Assembly: GCA_902577525.1 (NCBI GenBank)
Contig: CACGZG010000003.1
Coordinates: forward strand, 1 to 64,000
Origin: an uncultured Pelagibacteraceae bacterium
GTDB lineage: Bacteria; Pseudomonadota; Alphaproteobacteria; Pelagibacterales; Pelagibacteraceae
Length of the DNA: 64,000 nucleotides
Direction of reading: 5' to 3'
Made by a program: the position numbers and the translations under genes. Below the pieces are notes generated by a model. It saw nothing but the letters and a program-made list of their open reading frames with translations. It was not told where the DNA came from and ran no database searches. How positions within the stretch are numbered: the stretch's first letter is position 1; each line of letters begins with the position of its first letter. Below, piece by piece: positions 47,490 to 57,476 of this stretch.

Positions 47490-50348
47490 ATGATGAAAAA
47501 GATAGTTATTAAGGGAGCTAAAGAACATAATTTGAAGAATATATCTTTAGAAATACCAAAAGATAAATTTGTGGTAATTACAGGTCTATCTGGATCAGGC
47601 AAATCTTCTCTAGCCTTTGATACTGTCTATGCAGAAGGTCAAAGACGTTATGTAGAAAGTTTATCAGCTTATGCTAGACAATTTCTAGATAAAATGAAAA
47701 AGCCTAATGTGGATTTAATAGAAGGACTAAGTCCAGCAATTTCAATAGAACAAAAAAATACATCCAAAAATCCAAGATCAACCGTTGCTACAGTAACAGA
47801 AATTTATGATTATATGAGAGTTTTATACGCAAGAGCTGGGGTGCCTTATTCTCCATTTACTGGAAAGCCGATCTCTTCACAAACAATTTCACAGATAGTA
47901 GATAAGATTAAGGAACTTCCAAAAAAATCTACAATTTACCTTTACGCTCCTGTTGTAAGAGGTCGTAAAGGTGAATACAAAAAAGAAATTTTATCATATA
48001 AAAAAAGAGGATTTCGAAAAATTAAAATTGATGAAAAAATATATGATATTGAAAAAACTCCAGAGTTAAATAAAAAAGTTAAACACGATATTTCGATCCT
48101 TATTGATAGGATTATACTAAATTCATCATTAGGAAATAGATTAGCAGAATCAGTAGAAACTTCTGTAAATTTAGCGAACGGTTTAATCTATATTGAATAT
48201 GAGGATGAAACACTTCCAAAAAAATTTAGAAAATTAAATAGATTAATTTTTTCAACAAAATTTGCTTGTCCAGAAAGTGGATTTACAATCGAAGAAATAG
48301 AACCAAGGTTATTTTCATTCAATAGTCCTTTTGGTGCATGTGAAGAATGTGATGGAATAGGAGTAAAATTGAATGTTGATCCTAATCTAGTCATACCGAA
48401 TGAAAAAAAAAGTATCATAGATGGAGCTATTGAGCCTTGGGCCAAAACAACTACATTGTATTATGCCCAAACTTTAGCGTCTTTAGCGAAACATTATAAT
48501 TTTTCTTTAGAGGAAAAATGGTCAAAATTACCGAAAAAAATTAAAGATATAATATTGTATGGTTCAGATGATGAGGAAATAAAATTTACTTATGATGATG
48601 GATATGAAAAATATTCTCATAAAAAAACCTTTGAGGGAGTAATAAATAATTTAGAGAGAAGATATTTGGAGACTGATAGTGATTGGAAAAGAGAGGAAAT
48701 TTCACAATATCAGTCTGACTCTAAATGTGAAAGATGTAACGGCCATAGACTAAAAGATGAGGCACTTTGCGTAAAAATCGATGGATTACATATTAGTGAA
48801 GTTACACAAAAATCAATACTTGATGCATCAAATTGGTTTGAAAAATTAAAAATTAATCTGGATAAAAGACAATTAAAGATTGCAGAACATATATTAAAAG
48901 AAATCAATGAAAGACTAAATTTCTTATTAAATGTAGGTCTTGATTATTTAACTTTATCAAGAGAGTCTGGAACATTATCAGGTGGAGAGGCACAAAGAAT
49001 TAGATTAGCTTCTCAAATTGGATCTGGTTTGACCGGTGTTTTATATGTACTTGATGAACCATCTATAGGTTTGCATCAAAAAGACAATGTAAAATTAATT
49101 AATGCTTTAAAAAGATTACGAGATTTAGGAAATACAGTAATTGTAGTTGAACACGATACAGAAACTATGGAAAATGCTGATCATATTATTGATCTTGGAC
49201 CCGAAGCTGGAAATAAAGGAGGTGAAGTAGTAGCACAAGGTACCTCACAAGAAATTAGTGAAAACAAAAATAGTATTACAGGTAAATATCTTTCAAATAA
49301 ATTTAAAATCAATGTTCCTCAAAAAAGAAGGTTAGCAAAAAATGGACGGTTTTTAGAAATTAATGGTGCTACAGGAAATAATCTTAATAATGTCAATTTA
49401 AGAATTCCACTTGGAAGTTTGACATGCGTAACAGGTGTTTCAGGTAGTGGAAAATCAACATTGATTCTTCAAACATTATATAACGCTCTAAATTTGACTT
49501 TAAACAATAACAAATCTAGAAAAATTCCTAAACCATTTAAAAGTTTTAAAGGAACAGAACTAATAGATAAAATAATTGATATAGATCAATCACCAATAGG
49601 CAGAACACCTAGGTCAAATCCAGCAACATACACTGGAGCTTTTGGTCCAATAAGAGATTGGTTTACCTCGTTACCTGAGTCAAAATCACGTGGTTACAAG
49701 CCAGGAAGATTTTCATTCAATGTAAAAGGAGGCAGATGTGAAGCTTGTGAAGGGGACGGCGTTATTACCTATGAAATGCATTTTTTACCAGATGTCTATA
49801 TCCAATGTGATGAATGTAAGGGCACAAGATATAATAGAGAGACTCTTGAAATTAAATTTAAAGATAAAAGTATTGCAGATGTACTCAATATGACTGTTGA
49901 TGAAGGTTGCGAATATTTTGAAAATATTTCTAATATCAAATCAAAATTATTAACACTTAAAAAGGTTGGGTTAGGTTATATAAAGATTGGACAACAAGCT
50001 ACTACGCTATCAGGTGGGGAGGCCCAAAGAATAAAATTAGCAAAAGAATTATCTAAAAGATCTACTGGTAGAACAATGTATATCTTGGATGAGCCTACGA
50101 CTGGACTTCATCAACACGATATTAAAAAGTTACTTGAAATTCTTCATACCTTTGTAGCGTTAGGAAATACAGTGGTCGTAATTGAACATAATTTAGATGT
50201 AATCAAAACAGCAGATTACATCGTAGACATGGGTCCCGAAGGTGGTATTAAAGGTGGAAAAATTATCGCAGAAGGAAAACCAGAAGATATTTGTAAAATA
50301 AATGGCAGTTATACAGGGAAATTTTTAAAAGATATTTTATTAAACTAG
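47490..50348 (+). CDS. uvrA: Excinuclease ABC subunit A
   Basis: A 952-residue damage-recognition ATPase of nucleotide excision repair. Two ABC domains are visible, each with Walker A ([13 protein letters not shown] and [11 protein letters not shown]) and the signature LSGGEAQRI, plus CxxC zinc modules ([27 protein letters not shown]). The double ATG at the start leaves one residue of doubt. No alphaproteobacterial SOS box (GTTC-N7-GTTC) was seen in the short ssb-uvrA gap. Confidence 0.97.
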   Translation: MMKKIVIKGAKEHNLKNISLEIPKDKFVVITGLSGSGKSSLAFDTVYAEGQRRYVESLSAYARQFLDKMKKPNVDLIEGLSPAISIEQKNTSKNPRSTVATVTEIYDYMRVLYARAGVPYSPFTGKPISSQTISQIVDKIKELPKKSTIYLYAPVVRGRKGEYKKEILSYKKRGFRKIKIDEKIYDIEKTPELNKKVKHDISILIDRIILNSSLGNRLAESVETSVNLANGLIYIEYEDETLPKKFRKLNRLIFSTKFACPESGFTIEEIEPRLFSFNSPFGACEECDGIGVKLNVDPNLVIPNEKKSIIDGAIEPWAKTTTLYYAQTLASLAKHYNFSLEEKWSKLPKKIKDIILYGSDDEEIKFTYDDGYEKYSHKKTFEGVINNLERRYLETDSDWKREEISQYQSDSKCERCNGHRLKDEALCVKIDGLHISEVTQKSILDASNWFEKLKINLDKRQLKIAEHILKEINERLNFLLNVGLDYLTLSRESGTLSGGEAQRIRLASQIGSGLTGVLYVLDEPSIGLHQKDNVKLINALKRLRDLGNTVIVVEHDTETMENADHIIDLGPEAGNKGGEVVAQGTSQEISENKNSITGKYLSNKFKINVPQKRRLAKNGRFLEINGATGNNLNNVNLRIPLGSLTCVTGVSGSGKSTLILQTLYNALNLTLNNNKSRKIPKPFKSFKGTELIDKIIDIDQSPIGRTPRSNPATYTGAFGPIRDWFTSLPESKSRGYKPGRFSFNVKGGRCEACEGDGVITYEMHFLPDVYIQCDECKGTRYNRETLEIKFKDKSIADVLNMTVDEGCEYFENISNIKSKLLTLKKVGLGYIKIGQQATTLSGGEAQRIKLAKELSKRSTGRTMYILDEPTTGLHQHDIKKLLEILHTFVALGNTVVVIEHNLDVIKTADYIVDMGPEGGIKGGKIIAEGKPEDICKINGSYTGKFLKDILLN

Positions 50349-50376
50349 ATAAAATATTTTAAAAATTAAAAAAAAA

Positions 50377-50994
50377 ATGTATAAATTGAATATGAGTAAT
50401 TTATTATCATCATTAGCAAAAACTATCCACGCGTCTCTCGCCATAGCTATAATTCTTTTTTTAGGTTTATTTTACCAGAATGATGGATTTAGTTTTGATA
50501 GAATTTTCTGGAGTTGGGTGGCAAGATATATACATGTTGTTGTTGGAATAATGTGGATTGGATTACTTTGGTATTTTAATTTTGTGCAAATACCAAATAT
50601 GGGAAAAATCCCTGATGAACAAAAACCTGCTGTAAGCAAAGTGATAGCTCCAGCTGCTTTATTTTACTTTAGATGGGCAGCAGCTTTTACAATTATATCT
50701 GGTTTAATTTTAGCTGGTTTAAATGGATATTTACATGATGCAATGACGTTAAGTATTGGATCAGGAATTCCTAAACATACTGCTATTGGAATTGGTATGT
50801 GGTTAGGTATTATTATGGCATATAATGTTTGGTTTGTTATCTGGCCTAATCAGAAAAGAGCTTTAGGTATAGTAGAATGTGAACCAGAATTGAAAGCAAA
50901 ATCTGCTAGGACAGCAATGTTATTTTCAAGAACAAATACATTATTGTCTATTCCAATGCTACTCACAATGGTAGCATCTCAAAATCTATATTAA
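50377..50994 (+). CDS. PuuD-like (urate hydroxylase family) membrane protein
   Basis: A 205-residue membrane protein with about five helices and the sequence WVARYIHVVVGIMWIGLLWYFNFVQIP split across two helices, typical of the membrane part of PuuD/urate-oxidase-N proteins. The C-terminal cytochrome c domain of full PuuD is absent, so electron transfer to a haem would need a partner, or the protein does something else. The stop overlaps hom tail to tail by 4 bases. Confidence 0.75.
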   Translation: MYKLNMSNLLSSLAKTIHASLAIAIILFLGLFYQNDGFSFDRIFWSWVARYIHVVVGIMWIGLLWYFNFVQIPNMGKIPDEQKPAVSKVIAPAALFYFRWAAAFTIISGLILAGLNGYLHDAMTLSIGSGIPKHTAIGIGMWLGIIMAYNVWFVIWPNQKRALGIVECEPELKAKSARTAMLFSRTNTLLSIPMLLTMVASQNLY

Positions 50995-52292
50995 TTATAT
51001 ATTCTTATTAAATTAGGAAATTTAAGAATATTTTTATTCTTTTTAAAAATTGATAAACAATTTTTAGAGTTTTTTTCAGAAGTTTTGTGAGTGACAATTA
51101 CTATTGTGGCAGTTTTCTTTTTTTTATCAGGCGTTTGAATTATTCTTTTAATCGAAATCTTATATTTTGCTAGACGGTTTGTTATAAAAGATAATACTCC
51201 TGGTTTATCTTTTACCTCAAATCTCAAATAAAGAGAATTAGCATAATCTTCATTGTTAAATGATTGAATATTTTTTCTTCTATTGTACGGAATTCCAAAT
51301 GGATATTTAATATTTCCTTTTAAAATAGAATATAAATCAGATAATAATGATGAAGAGGTCGGACCAGGCCCAGCACCCTCACCCTGTAATACAGTTTCAC
51401 CTACAGGCCTGCCTTCTGTAATTACTGCATTCATTACACCATTTACATTCCCAATATAACTTTTCTTATTTACTAAACAAGGATGTACAGTTTCAAATAA
51501 TTTATTATTTATTATTTCAGAAATACCTAAAAGTTTTATTCTGAGATTCAATTGATTTGCAATTTTGATATCTTTTAATTCAATATTTTCTATACCCTCC
51601 ATTATACAATTATTTTTTGAAATTTTAATATTGAAAGCTAAAGCAGATAGGATTCTTACTTTTGAAAAAGCGTCAAAACCATTTAAATCAAGTTTTGCAT
51701 CACCAGGTTCAGCATATCCATTTTTTTGTGCTTTTTTTAAAACTTTTTCGAGAGTTTCATTACTATTTTCCATTTCAGATAAAATATAGTTTGTTGTACC
51801 ATTTAAAATTCCATAAACTTTTTTAATCTTATTTGTTACTAAACCTTCTTTGATTGTTCTTAATATAGGAATACCTCCTGCAACAGATGCTTCAAATTCT
51901 AAATTAACATGATTTGTTTCAGCTAATTTTGCAAGATGATCACCGTGTTTTGCTAATAAAGTTTTATTTGGCGTAATTACATTTATTTTATTTTTTAGAG
52001 CATACTCAACAACCTTTTTAGATATACCATCAGATTTCCCAATACACTCAAATAATATATCAACTTTCTTTTTATCAATAATTTTTAAAGGATTTGAGAA
52101 AAAAATTTTTTTATCGATTTTAAATCGTCTTTTCTTATTTCGGTTTTTAGCAGAGATAGCAACTATGTTAATTTTTTTTCCTGTCTTAATTTCAATTTCT
52201 TTTTTCTTTTTTAATAGTTCATTGTAAAGGTAAATTCCAATTTGACCTAAGCCAATAATAGCTATATTGATATTTTTTTTATTACTTATCAT
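50991..52292 (-). CDS. hom: Homoserine dehydrogenase
   Basis: A 433-residue enzyme reducing aspartate semialdehyde to homoserine, the branch point to threonine and methionine. It has the NAD motif IAIIGLGQIGIYLY, the substrate motif NGTTNYILSEM, the catalytic-lysine region YAEPGDAKLDLNGFDA and QGEGAGPGPTSSSL, plus a C-terminal ACT domain (about 345-430) for likely feedback control by threonine. Homoserine feeds metY at 54,612. Its start overlaps the small lipoprotein gene by 11 bases. Confidence 0.95.
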   Translation of the reverse strand: MISNKKNINIAIIGLGQIGIYLYNELLKKKKEIEIKTGKKINIVAISAKNRNKKRRFKIDKKIFFSNPLKIIDKKKVDILFECIGKSDGISKKVVEYALKNKINVITPNKTLLAKHGDHLAKLAETNHVNLEFEASVAGGIPILRTIKEGLVTNKIKKVYGILNGTTNYILSEMENSNETLEKVLKKAQKNGYAEPGDAKLDLNGFDAFSKVRILSALAFNIKISKNNCIMEGIENIELKDIKIANQLNLRIKLLGISEIINNKLFETVHPCLVNKKSYIGNVNGVMNAVITEGRPVGETVLQGEGAGPGPTSSSLLSDLYSILKGNIKYPFGIPYNRRKNIQSFNNEDYANSLYLRFEVKDKPGVLSFITNRLAKYKISIKRIIQTPDKKKKTATIVIVTHKTSEKNSKNCLSIFKKNKNILKFPNLIRIYN

Positions 52293-52458
52293 TTATTTTT
52301 GGGTAATTTGAATTTTTTGAGTAAACTTCAAGCATTTTTTTATAATTTTCAAAAGTTGTTATTTTTTCAAAATCTAAATTTTTTTTAATTGATTTATCAG
52401 AGGAATTCATTGAACAACTTGATAGAATTAATAAGAAAAGAATTATATTAATTCTCAT
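52282..52458 (-). CDS. Small lipoprotein between argC and hom
   Basis: A 58-residue protein with a short signal and lipobox, LLILSSC (Cys15), followed by a polar, lysine- and asparagine-rich tail. Its ATG overlaps the argC stop by 4 bases (ATGA) and its stop lies 11 bases inside hom, so it is tightly embedded in the operon, which argues that it is real. I recognise no family. The link to amino-acid synthesis may be only positional. Confidence 0.65.
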   Translation of the reverse strand: MRINIILFLLILSSCSMNSSDKSIKKNLDFEKITTFENYKKMLEVYSKNSNYPKINDK

Positions 52459-53477
52459 TTTAATCCCTCGTCATTTTTGAAGTTGAATTTATTATTCATA
52501 TTTTGAATTGCTTGACCTGCACCACCTTTTATTAAATTATCTATTGCTGATAAAATAATAATTTTTTTAGAATTTGAAGTCTTACATACTGAAATAAAAC
52601 AATTATTTGTATTTAAAACATCATTAGTGCTTATAAAATGATTATTCTTCATAATTCTAACAAATCTATTTTTTTTATAAAATTTTTTTAGAATATTTTG
52701 TATCTTATTTATGGAATTATTAGGTCTTATTTCAATATATATAGTGCTCAAAATACCTCTGAACATTGGTGTTAAATGAGGTGTAAAGATAAATTTTATT
52801 TTAGATTTTGTAAATTTTTTTAATTCTTGCTCTATCTCAGCGTTATGTCTATGAAAACCAAGACCATAAGCACTTAATGACTCGTATAAATTTTTATCTT
52901 TATATTTTTTATGTATACCTCTTCCAGCTCCTGAATAACCAGATTTGGAGTCTATAATTATATTATCACTTTTAATTACTTTTTTTTTTATTAGTGGTAT
53001 GAGAGGTAAGAGTATTGATGTTGGATAACAACCTGGACATCCAATAATTTTATAATTTTTAACTTTTTTACCCACTATCTCAGGTAAAGAGTAAATACTT
53101 TGTTTAATATTATTAATAGATTTATGTTTTAAATTATACCACTTATAATATTCACTTTTTTTACTTAATCTAAAATCAGCCGCTAGATCAATTAAAGTGT
53201 TTTTCTTTAAAAGATAATTTGAGATTATCTGAGCCTCACCATTAGGTAATGCTGTGAAAATTATATCAACATCTTTTAAATATTTTTTGTTAAATTTAAC
53301 AATTTTTGGTAATTTTTTATTTTTTAATGAATTATCGAAGTAAGAAATTTTTTTTCCAACAGAATTATTCCCACAAAGGTACCTTAAATTGATATTTTTA
53401 TGTTTAATTAATAATTTGATTAATTGAACACCTATATATCCAGTTGATCCAACAATTAGTGCATTAAGCTTAAGCAT
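52455..53477 (-). CDS. argC: N-acetyl-gamma-glutamyl-phosphate reductase
   Basis: A 340-residue NADPH-dependent enzyme, third step of arginine synthesis. The nucleotide motif GSTGYIGVQLIKLL is at the N-terminus, the active-site Cys is in IGCPGCYPTSILLPL, and a His in FTPHLTPMFRGI is the usual partner. It is a type 1 AGPR by length. In many alphaproteobacteria argC follows rpsI, as here (33-base gap). Confidence 0.94.
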   Translation of the reverse strand: MLKLNALIVGSTGYIGVQLIKLLIKHKNINLRYLCGNNSVGKKISYFDNSLKNKKLPKIVKFNKKYLKDVDIIFTALPNGEAQIISNYLLKKNTLIDLAADFRLSKKSEYYKWYNLKHKSINNIKQSIYSLPEIVGKKVKNYKIIGCPGCYPTSILLPLIPLIKKKVIKSDNIIIDSKSGYSGAGRGIHKKYKDKNLYESLSAYGLGFHRHNAEIEQELKKFTKSKIKFIFTPHLTPMFRGILSTIYIEIRPNNSINKIQNILKKFYKKNRFVRIMKNNHFISTNDVLNTNNCFISVCKTSNSKKIIILSAIDNLIKGGAGQAIQNMNNKFNFKNDEGLK

Positions 53478-53510
53478 TTTATATTATAACAGTAAAAGAT
53501 TAAAAAAAAA

Positions 53511-53948
53511 TTATCTTTTAGAAAATTGGAAGCTTCTTCTAGCTTTTTTTCTTCCAGGTTTTTTTCTCTCTACGGCCCTAGAATCTCTGGTTGTTAGCTT
53601 TTCTGCTTTAAGTGTTGACTTTAAATTTTTGTCAAACATTACTAAAGCTTTTGAAATGCCGTGAACCATAGCTCCTGCTTGGCCAGTGGGTCCACCACCC
53701 TTTACAGTGCATCTTACATCATATTCTGTTGATTGCTTTATAATTTCAAAAGGTCTTGTAATTTGCATTTTATGATTATCACTCACAAAATAATCACTAA
53801 ATAATTTTCCATTTACATAAATCTTTCCAGTTCCTTTTTTTAACCATACTTTTGCAATTGATGTCTTTCTTCTCCCAGTAGCATATTTACTGTCTTTAAA
53901 ATCTAATTTTAATTTAGTATTTTTTGAGCTTGTTTGAATATTTTCCAT
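53511..53948 (-). CDS. rpsI: 30S ribosomal protein S9
   Basis: A 145-residue S9 with YATGRRKTSIAKVWLKKGTG at the N-terminal core, GGGPTGQAGAMVHGISKAL in the middle and the basic tail RRSFQFSKR reaching the P-site tRNA. It is one base from rplM, the conserved rplM-rpsI pair. Confidence 0.97.
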   Translation of the reverse strand: MENIQTSSKNTKLKLDFKDSKYATGRRKTSIAKVWLKKGTGKIYVNGKLFSDYFVSDNHKMQITRPFEIIKQSTEYDVRCTVKGGGPTGQAGAMVHGISKALVMFDKNLKSTLKAEKLTTRDSRAVERKKPGRKKARRSFQFSKR

Positions 53949-53949
53949 T

Positions 53950-54408
53950 TTAATTCTTAATAATATTTTTATTATTCAACTTTTCTAAATTTATTATTTT
54001 TGGATTTTGAGCTGAATGAGGGTGATCATCACCTGAATATATTTTCAACTTATTTAATTGTTTTTTTCCTAATACTCCTCCAGGGAGCATTCTTTTTACT
54101 GCAAGTTTTAAAACTTGATCCGGTTTTTTGTCAAATAGCTCTTCAGGGGTACTCTCTTTTATTCCTCCAGGATGTCCAGTATGTCTATAATATTTTTTAT
54201 TTTGAAATTTTTTTCCGGTAAATTTTATTTGTTCAATATTCTTTACTACAACAAAATCACCATCATCCATATGAGGTGTGAAAGTTGTTTTATTTTTACC
54301 TCTAATAATTTTCGATATTACAGTTGCTAGTCTACCGACTACAGCATTCTTAGCATCAATTTCATACCAATTTGATAATAATTGATCTTTTTTGAGGAAT
54401 TTTGTCAT
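53950..54408 (-). CDS. rplM: 50S ribosomal protein L13
   Basis: A 152-residue L13 with WYEIDAKNAVVGRLATVIS, KKYYRHTGHPGGIKE and AVKRMLPGGVLGKKQLNKLK. It is divergent from metY; the 203-base gap carries the metY promoter and riboswitches and must also contain the rplM promoter. Confidence 0.97.
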   Translation of the reverse strand: MTKFLKKDQLLSNWYEIDAKNAVVGRLATVISKIIRGKNKTTFTPHMDDGDFVVVKNIEQIKFTGKKFQNKKYYRHTGHPGGIKESTPEELFDKKPDQVLKLAVKRMLPGGVLGKKQLNKLKIYSGDDHPHSAQNPKIINLEKLNNKNIIKN

Positions 54409-54459
54409 TGTGCGAGGATTAATACTATTAATAAAATCAAAGTCAAATTGATATTTATA

Positions 54460-54487
54460 TTGTTTTAAGCCTTTTTTTTGTTATATT
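54460..54487 (+). promoter_or_regulatory. Likely metY promoter
   Basis: TTGTTT at 54,460-54,465 and TATATT at 54,482-54,487 are 16 bases apart, and the first riboswitch starts four bases later. The -35 is imperfect and the region is A+T-rich, so the call is moderate. Confidence 0.4.
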
Positions 54488-54490
54488 GTT

Positions 54491-54536
54491 AATGCCGATT
54501 TGTTCCTATTGCGGGCTTACAGCTAAAGAGGAAATC
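54491..54536 (+). promoter_or_regulatory. SAM-II-like riboswitch, first of a tandem
   Basis: The segment has the SAM-II family core: CCTATTGC, then GCTAAAGAGG. A short P1 pairs GCC (54,494-54,496) with GGC (54,513-54,515), and the loop TTCCT can pair with AGGAA after GCTAAAG, giving the H-type pseudoknot of SAM-II. It would sense S-adenosylmethionine and turn off metY. P1 is short. Covariance scoring would settle it. Confidence 0.6.
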
Positions 54537-54553
54537 ATCATACAAACTCGGTA

Positions 54554-54607
54554 GGCATTTGAACTATATTGTGCACCTTGCATAATGCTAAAGCACTAAA
54601 AAAGGAG
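54554..54607 (+). promoter_or_regulatory. SAM-V-like riboswitch at the metY ribosome site
   Basis: GCATT (54,555-54,559) pairs with AATGC (54,584-54,588), and GTGC (54,571-54,574) with GCAC (54,593-54,596), interleaved as an H-type pseudoknot. The core AATGCTAAAGC followed by TAAAAAAGGAG matches what is known of SAM-V, described upstream of methionine genes in Candidatus Pelagibacter. The AGGAG Shine-Dalgarno lies directly after the second stem, four bases before the ATG, so SAM binding probably blocks translation. Confidence 0.75.
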
Positions 54608-54611
54608 TAAA

Positions 54612-55940
54612 ATGAGTAAAAAAAGAAATAATCCTGAAACCATTGCCATACATGGTGGTGATTACAGAAGTGACCCAGCAACTAATGCTGTTGCTGTGCC
54701 AATATATAGAACAACATCATATCAATTTCAAAGCACTGAGCACGCAGCAAATTTATTCGCATTAAAGGAATTTGGTAATATCTACACTAGGATTATGAAT
54801 CCTACTAATGACGTTTTAGAAAAAAGAATCGCAGCATTGGAGGGTGGATTATCATGTGTAACAGTTTCATCTGGACAAACAGCTTCAAGTTTTGCAGTTC
54901 TAAATGTTGCTCAATCTGGTGATAATATTGTAAGTTCTACAGATCTATACGGCGGAACAGTTTCATTATTTACACATACGTTGAGCAAACTTGGAATTGA
55001 AATAAGATATGCCGATCCAAGTGATCCTAAAAACTTTGAAAAAGCAATAGATGATAAGACTAGAGCTTTTTATGGTGAAACATTACCTAATCCATATTTA
55101 AGAGTTTTCCCTATCAAGGAAGTTTCTGATATTGGAAGAAAATATAATATTCCACTAATAATGGATAATACTGCTGCCCCGGTAATATGTAAACCAATAG
55201 AACATGGAGCAGCCGTTGTTATACATTCATTAACAAAATATATTGGTGGACATGGAACTGCTGTTGCCGGAAGTATAGTTGATAGTGGTAACTTTGACTG
55301 GACTGCAGATCCTAAAAGACAACCTTTATTTAATGAACCTGATGCGAGTTATGGAGGTGTAGTTTGGGGAAAAGCTGTACCAGAATTGACAGGAGCTAAT
55401 GTACCTTTTGCAGTCAGAGCAAGAGTTTGTTTGCTTAGAGATTTGGGTTCGGCTTTAGCACCAGATAATGCTTTTGCAATAATTCAAGGTCTTGAAACAG
55501 TAGCTCTAAGAATGAAACAACATTGTGAAAATGCTGAAAAAGTTGTCAATTTTTTAAAGAAACATAAAGAAGTCACTAAAGTCATATATTCAACAGAACA
55601 TGAAAAGAAAATCGCTGATAGAGCTAAACAATATCTAAAAGGTGGAAATGGACCAATGATTGGTATTGAGCTCAAAGGTGGCATTGAGGGTGGAAAAAAA
55701 TTTATTGAGTCTTTAAAAATGTTCTATCATGTAGCAAACATTGGTGATGCAAGAAGTTTGGCTATTCATCCTGCCAGTACCACTCATAGTCAATTAAACG
55801 AAAAAGAGTTAGCAGCATCAGGTGTGACCCAAAGTTATGTTAGACTATGTATAGGTATTGAACACATTGATGATATTATTGATGATTTAGATCAAGCTTT
55901 GAACAAATCATCTAAAGGAAATTTGAAAGCTGTTAGTTAA
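54612..55940 (+). CDS. metY: O-acetylhomoserine sulfhydrylase/aminocarboxypropyltransferase
   Basis: A 442-residue PLP enzyme of the Cys/Met metabolism family, making homocysteine from an acylated homoserine and sulfide (or methionine from methanethiol). Features are PIYRTTSYQFQ, YTRIMNPTNDVLEKRIAALE, the PLP lysine in VIHSLTKYIGGHGTAVAG and the MetY-type long insert around FDWTADPKRQPLF. Control by the tandem SAM-sensing leader fits a methionine gene. It ends tail to tail with ctaA (8-base overlap). Confidence 0.94.
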   Translation: MSKKRNNPETIAIHGGDYRSDPATNAVAVPIYRTTSYQFQSTEHAANLFALKEFGNIYTRIMNPTNDVLEKRIAALEGGLSCVTVSSGQTASSFAVLNVAQSGDNIVSSTDLYGGTVSLFTHTLSKLGIEIRYADPSDPKNFEKAIDDKTRAFYGETLPNPYLRVFPIKEVSDIGRKYNIPLIMDNTAAPVICKPIEHGAAVVIHSLTKYIGGHGTAVAGSIVDSGNFDWTADPKRQPLFNEPDASYGGVVWGKAVPELTGANVPFAVRARVCLLRDLGSALAPDNAFAIIQGLETVALRMKQHCENAEKVVNFLKKHKEVTKVIYSTEHEKKIADRAKQYLKGGNGPMIGIELKGGIEGGKKFIESLKMFYHVANIGDARSLAIHPASTTHSQLNEKELAASGVTQSYVRLCIGIEHIDDIIDDLDQALNKSSKGNLKAVS

Positions 55941-56949
55941 ATTTTGTGTTTAAATAAAAAAAATAAACACTTGAACTAACTAAAAAAATTGAACTTATTT
56001 GGTGCATAGATGCAATATAAATCTGTGCACCATATAATACTGTGAAAATACCTAATATAATTTGAAGAATTATAAATATACCCAAATAGTTAATAGATTT
56101 ATATAAATCATACATCTTGTTTCTATAAATTTTATAGAAAATCAAAATATAAAAAATTCCTATCAAGTAGGCTAAATTACGATGTATAAATTGTACTAAA
56201 GATGGATCACTTAGAGCTCCAACTTTAAATAGATTACTAATATCATTATCATTAGGGAAATAAGAATTACCCATTAGAGGCCATGAATTATAGATTTTAC
56301 CAGCATCCATACCAGAAACGAAAGCACCAATCAAAATTTGCAAAAAAATTAAAATTAAAAAAAATAAAGGAATAAATATGTTTAGTTTGTTTGTTACTTT
56401 TTTTGATATGTTAATCTTTAAATAGTTCCAATATATCAAAGATAAAATAAAAAATGCCACAAGCAAATGTAAGGATAACCTAAAATGACTTACATCTACT
56501 CTATCAACTAACCCACTGCTAACCATATACCATCCAATGAAACCCTGAAAACATATGAGAAAAAAAATGAAATAAAAATTAAATATTTTAGTGAACTCTA
56601 TTTTAAAAGAAAAATAAATTAGTGGTATCAAATATCCAAGACCAATCAATCTACCAAGAAACCTATGAGCCCATTCCCACCAAAAAATAACTTTAAATTC
56701 ACTTAAAGTCATATTGTAATTTTGTAATTTAAATTCAGGAATTTGTTTATAAAGATTAAAATAAACAAGCCAATCATTCTGGTTAATAGGCGGAAAAAAA
56801 CCAGAAAATAACTCCCACTCAGTAATTGAAAGACCTGAATCAGTTAATCTTGTTAAACCACCAACTATAATCATAAAAGAAATAATCCAAAACATAAAGA
56901 TTAACCAAATCGATAGCTGATTATTTATTTTTGTATTTATTGTGTACAT
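55933..56949 (-). CDS. ctaA: Heme A synthase (COX15/CtaA)
   Basis: A 338-residue, eight-helix membrane enzyme converting heme O to heme A for cytochrome aa3 oxidase. Its motifs are GGLTRLTDSGLSITEW, WWEWAHRFLGRLIGLGY, FVSGMDAGKIYNSWPLMG and QFIHRNLAYLIG, with paired haem-ligand histidines. It is of the alphaproteobacterial/mitochondrial COX15 type. Confidence 0.94.
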   Translation of the reverse strand: MYTINTKINNQLSIWLIFMFWIISFMIIVGGLTRLTDSGLSITEWELFSGFFPPINQNDWLVYFNLYKQIPEFKLQNYNMTLSEFKVIFWWEWAHRFLGRLIGLGYLIPLIYFSFKIEFTKIFNFYFIFFLICFQGFIGWYMVSSGLVDRVDVSHFRLSLHLLVAFFILSLIYWNYLKINISKKVTNKLNIFIPLFFLILIFLQILIGAFVSGMDAGKIYNSWPLMGNSYFPNDNDISNLFKVGALSDPSLVQFIHRNLAYLIGIFYILIFYKIYRNKMYDLYKSINYLGIFIILQIILGIFTVLYGAQIYIASMHQISSIFLVSSSVYFFYLNTKFN

Positions 56950-56992
56950 GTAGGGATAAATATAATAATTTTTATATTATCCAAATATATAA

Positions 56993-57283
56993 ATGTCGCC
57001 TTCAAAAAGAAAAAAACTTGATAAAATCAGATCAAAGCTAGATAGATTAGACAATTCACTGATAAAAATTATTAAGAAAAGAACAAATCTTGTAAATCAA
57101 GTTCTAAAATTAAAAGATAAAAAAAAAGAAATTATTGACAATAAAAGAATTAAAATAATTTTGAAGAATATAAGAAAAAAATCAATTTCAAATAAAATAG
57201 ATCCAAAAATTACTAATCGTATATGGAAAAATATGATTTGGTCGTATATTGACTACGAAAAAAGAAATTTTAAAAAAAAATAA
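56993..57283 (+). CDS. Chorismate mutase (AroQ type)
   Basis: A 96-residue all-helical monofunctional mutase converting chorismate to prephenate. The pattern RSKLDRLDNSLIKIIKKR...VNQVLKLKDKKKEIID follows AroQ, with the substrate-binding Arg and Lys positions present. The usual Arg-Glu pair in the second helix reads Arg-Ile here (DNKRIKII), so one catalytic-site Glu may be replaced. It abuts rpmG tail to tail without a single spare base. Confidence 0.8.
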   Translation: MSPSKRKKLDKIRSKLDRLDNSLIKIIKKRTNLVNQVLKLKDKKKEIIDNKRIKIILKNIRKKSISNKIDPKITNRIWKNMIWSYIDYEKRNFKKK

Positions 57284-57475
57284 TTATTTACTATGAGGTG
57301 GAAGTTTTTTTTCAATAAAAACCTCGTGTTTTCTAGTAGATGGATTGTATTTTTTAGCTTTTAATTTGATCTTGGCCTTTTCACCACCAGCAGGTTTTTT
57401 TACGTAATAGAAGAAAGAGCTGTCAGGTTTTTCCTCGGGAACTAATCTAACTTTAATATGCGTTTTTTTTGCCAT
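57284..57475 (-). CDS. rpmG: 50S ribosomal protein L33
   Basis: A 63-residue L33 starting MAKKTHIKVRLVPEE, with FYYVKKPAGGEKAKIKLKAKKYNP and HEVFIEKKLPPHSK. It is the cysteine-free (zinc-independent) form. It ends against the chorismate mutase gene and follows the merR-type gene by one base. Confidence 0.93.
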   Translation of the reverse strand: MAKKTHIKVRLVPEEKPDSSFFYYVKKPAGGEKAKIKLKAKKYNPSTRKHEVFIEKKLPPHSK

Positions 57476-57476
57476 A

